In this document: one piece after another, positions 62,534 to 64,000 of the stretch
Numbering within the stretch: position 1 is the first letter of the stretch
Layout: every line of letters begins with the position of its first letter
DNA from: Solirubrobacteraceae bacterium
GTDB taxonomy: Bacteria; Actinomycetota; Thermoleophilia; Solirubrobacterales; Solirubrobacteraceae
DNA: 64,000 nt
Direction of reading: 5' to 3'
NCBI GenBank assembly: GCA_029263125.1
Contig: JAJCYD010000013.1
Location: 1-64,000, forward strand
Translations under genes and position numbers: made by a program
The notes under the pieces: model-generated
Seen by the model: the letters and a program-made list of their open reading frames with translations, nothing else
The model's database searches: none
What the model was told of the DNA's origin: nothing

Positions 62534-64000
62534 ATGTCCCGGGTTCGCGGGCGCTATGCAGCGCCGCGCACGACCGCCGAATCGAGGCTGACCAGCAGAC
62601 GGTCCGCGACCGTCGCCAGGGCGACTTGCCTCGTCGTCGCTGTCACCGCCTCGATGCTCACCGTCGTATCCGCGGTCGCGCACGCCGCCTCCTACAGCGT
62701 GTGGGCGTGTGCGAACGGCAGCGGCGCTGCGTTGGGCGTCGGCAGCTGGATGCGCGCCGCGGACGCCAGCCTCAGCGACGTGCAAGCGACCTGCGCCGAG
62801 CCGTCCGCGCCCGTCGGAGCGTTCCTCGCGACGGCTCGCGCCACCTCAGGCACTCGCGCCGGAGGTGGCGGATGGATCGTGGCTGCGGCACGGGGCACGC
62901 GCATCACAAGCCTTGACGTGTGGTGGAGCTGGCAGGTGCCCGCATCGACGCCCCGCGGAGCGATCCGCGTGTACGCGCTGGGCAGCGCGTTCCCGGACCC
63001 GACACGCGCGATCGATCCGTTCGACGGCAAGGGTCGCTGCTGCAGCGACAGCGCGTTCGTCAATCTCAAGACCGGAGCGTTCGGCGTACCGACGACCATC
63101 AACCCGGCCGTCGCTCTCAACAAGTTCAACCACCAGTCATTTCCGAAGCTCCGCACTCTCGACGGGCGCGGAACCCCACTCGTGGGTCTCTCGGCCTCCT
63201 GCGTCGGCGGATGCACGACTAACGAGGTCGTCGCCCTGTATCAGGCGTACCGCGTCAAGACCGTCGTGGAAGATGCAGTCGCCCCAGCGGGCAAGGCCGA
63301 CGAGCTGAGCGATGGGATGCGAGTCGGCCCCGACACCACGATCGACGCGACGGCATCAGATGGCGGAGGCGGGGTGCGTGAGCTCACGCTGCGCGTCGAC
63401 GGAAACGTCGTGCAGCGCATCCCCGGCGGGGACGGTTGCGTCGATGTCGACCCGTCAAACAGCGACCCGCTGGAGTACAACGTCATGAAGCCGTGCCCCG
63501 GCACGATGGCCGGACGCCTGACGCTCGGCGCGGCGCAGATGCCCGACAACCAACCGCGCCGTGTGACCGTTGTGGCGACCGATGCCGCGGGCCAGGACAC
63601 GGTCCTCAGCTCCGCTCGCGCCGCGCTCGCCGCTCCTAGCGGCTCGTATGACCCCAAGAACGGCTTCTACAACCCCGACCTGAACGTCGCGGGTGACCGC
63701 AAGATCAACGGTTCAAACGCCGACGCCGGCGCGAAGCTGACGCTCGGGTTCGCGCGCGGCCACCGCACCACCAAGGGACGAATCGTCAGCTACTCGACGC
63801 GGGCTCGGATCCGCGGCCGCGTGATGACAGCCGCCAAGAAGCCGGTGGCCCGCGCGCGTGTGTGGCTGGCGTCCCGGCTGCGCGGCGGCCAGTGGCGAAT
63901 CTCGCGCAGGCCGCTGATCACCTCACGCCGCGGCACCGTGTCAGCGCGGCTTCGCGCGCGCAGCCCCAGCCGCAGCCTGCGCCTTCTGTACTTCCCGTCC
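62534..64000 (+). CDS. Large secreted protein with carbohydrate-binding-like and Ig-like regions (partial)
   Basis: ATG 62534 follows an AGGGGG site and opens a protein cut by the window end (489 codons seen). A long basic n-region precedes the signal (LVVAVTASMLTVVSAVAHA). The mature part starts SYSVWACANGSG, with lectin-like beta sandwich character and cysteines (RCCSDS, SCVGGCTT), then an Ig-like domain (DTTIDATASDGGGGVRELTLRVDG), then a basic repeat-like region with carboxypeptidase-regulatory character (ARIRGRVMTAAKKPVARARVWL). Such proteins are common in Solirubrobacterales; function unknown. Confidence 0.75.
   Translation, partial: MSRVRGRYAAPRTTAESRLTSRRSATVARATCLVVAVTASMLTVVSAVAHAASYSVWACANGSGAALGVGSWMRAADASLSDVQATCAEPSAPVGAFLATARATSGTRAGGGGWIVAAARGTRITSLDVWWSWQVPASTPRGAIRVYALGSAFPDPTRAIDPFDGKGRCCSDSAFVNLKTGAFGVPTTINPAVALNKFNHQSFPKLRTLDGRGTPLVGLSASCVGGCTTNEVVALYQAYRVKTVVEDAVAPAGKADELSDGMRVGPDTTIDATASDGGGGVRELTLRVDGNVVQRIPGGDGCVDVDPSNSDPLEYNVMKPCPGTMAGRLTLGAAQMPDNQPRRVTVVATDAAGQDTVLSSARAALAAPSGSYDPKNGFYNPDLNVAGDRKINGSNADAGAKLTLGFARGHRTTKGRIVSYSTRARIRGRVMTAAKKPVARARVWLASRLRGGQWRISRRPLITSRRGTVSARLRARSPSRSLRLLYFPS

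Overview
The window is very GC-rich, densely packed actinobacterial DNA. A NifU-like/MnmA fusion, the aspS-hisS gene order and many families typical of soil Actinomycetota suggest a member of Thermoleophilia (Solirubrobacterales type). That placement is inference; no rRNA or marker phylogeny was available.

Layout. Positions 1-9.1 kb look like core chromosome. They hold mnmA (cut by the window edge), a NodB-type deacetylase lipoprotein, and a tightly overlapping minus-strand run: a membrane-anchored protein, an M29-like aminopeptidase, a formiminotransferase-domain protein, a small membrane protein, an MBL hydrolase, hisS and aspS. A hairpin follows aspS. A tRNA-Met(CAT) gene at 9.03 kb ends this block.

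From 9.1 to about 62 kb the content is accessory and dominated by metal and envelope functions. It includes three CtaG-family proteins, SCO1, a cupredoxin-like protein, two copies of a large polytopic membrane protein (one frameshifted), CcdA/TlpA redox proteins, a CDF exporter, a Zn/Cd-type P1B ATPase with an ArsR/SmtB sensor, a P2-type ATPase, CopC-CopD, an extra Lgt, and CsoR-CopA. No cytochrome oxidase subunit genes are present, so the CtaG/SCO genes may serve copper handling rather than a local oxidase operon. Two BlaI/CopY-like repressor plus M56 metalloprotease pairs (25.3 kb and 53.5 kb) each appear to have their own palindromic operator family at several promoters. CTACGA-N6-(G/C)TA-type sites lie at 12.4, 20.0, 25.3 and 28.6 kb; ACTAC-N5-GTAGT sites lie at 50.3, 52.5 and 54.0 kb. 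This two-switch network is the best candidate here for an undescribed system.

A phosphatase cluster lies at 34-49 kb (two PhoD-like proteins, a choice-of-anchor I protein, PhoA). It has been hit by two insertion sequences whose ends and target duplications can be read exactly: an IS3-family element in one PhoD-like gene (4-bp duplication) and an IS256-family element in the choice-of-anchor I gene (8-bp duplication). Decayed genes are common in the accessory block: CDF exporter, diacylglycerol kinase, MscS channel, ABC permease remnant and truncated dnaG. This fits a region that has been remodelled repeatedly. No integrase is visible, so calling the block a tRNA-inserted island remains a hypothesis. 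The last 1.5 kb starts a large secreted protein that runs off the window.
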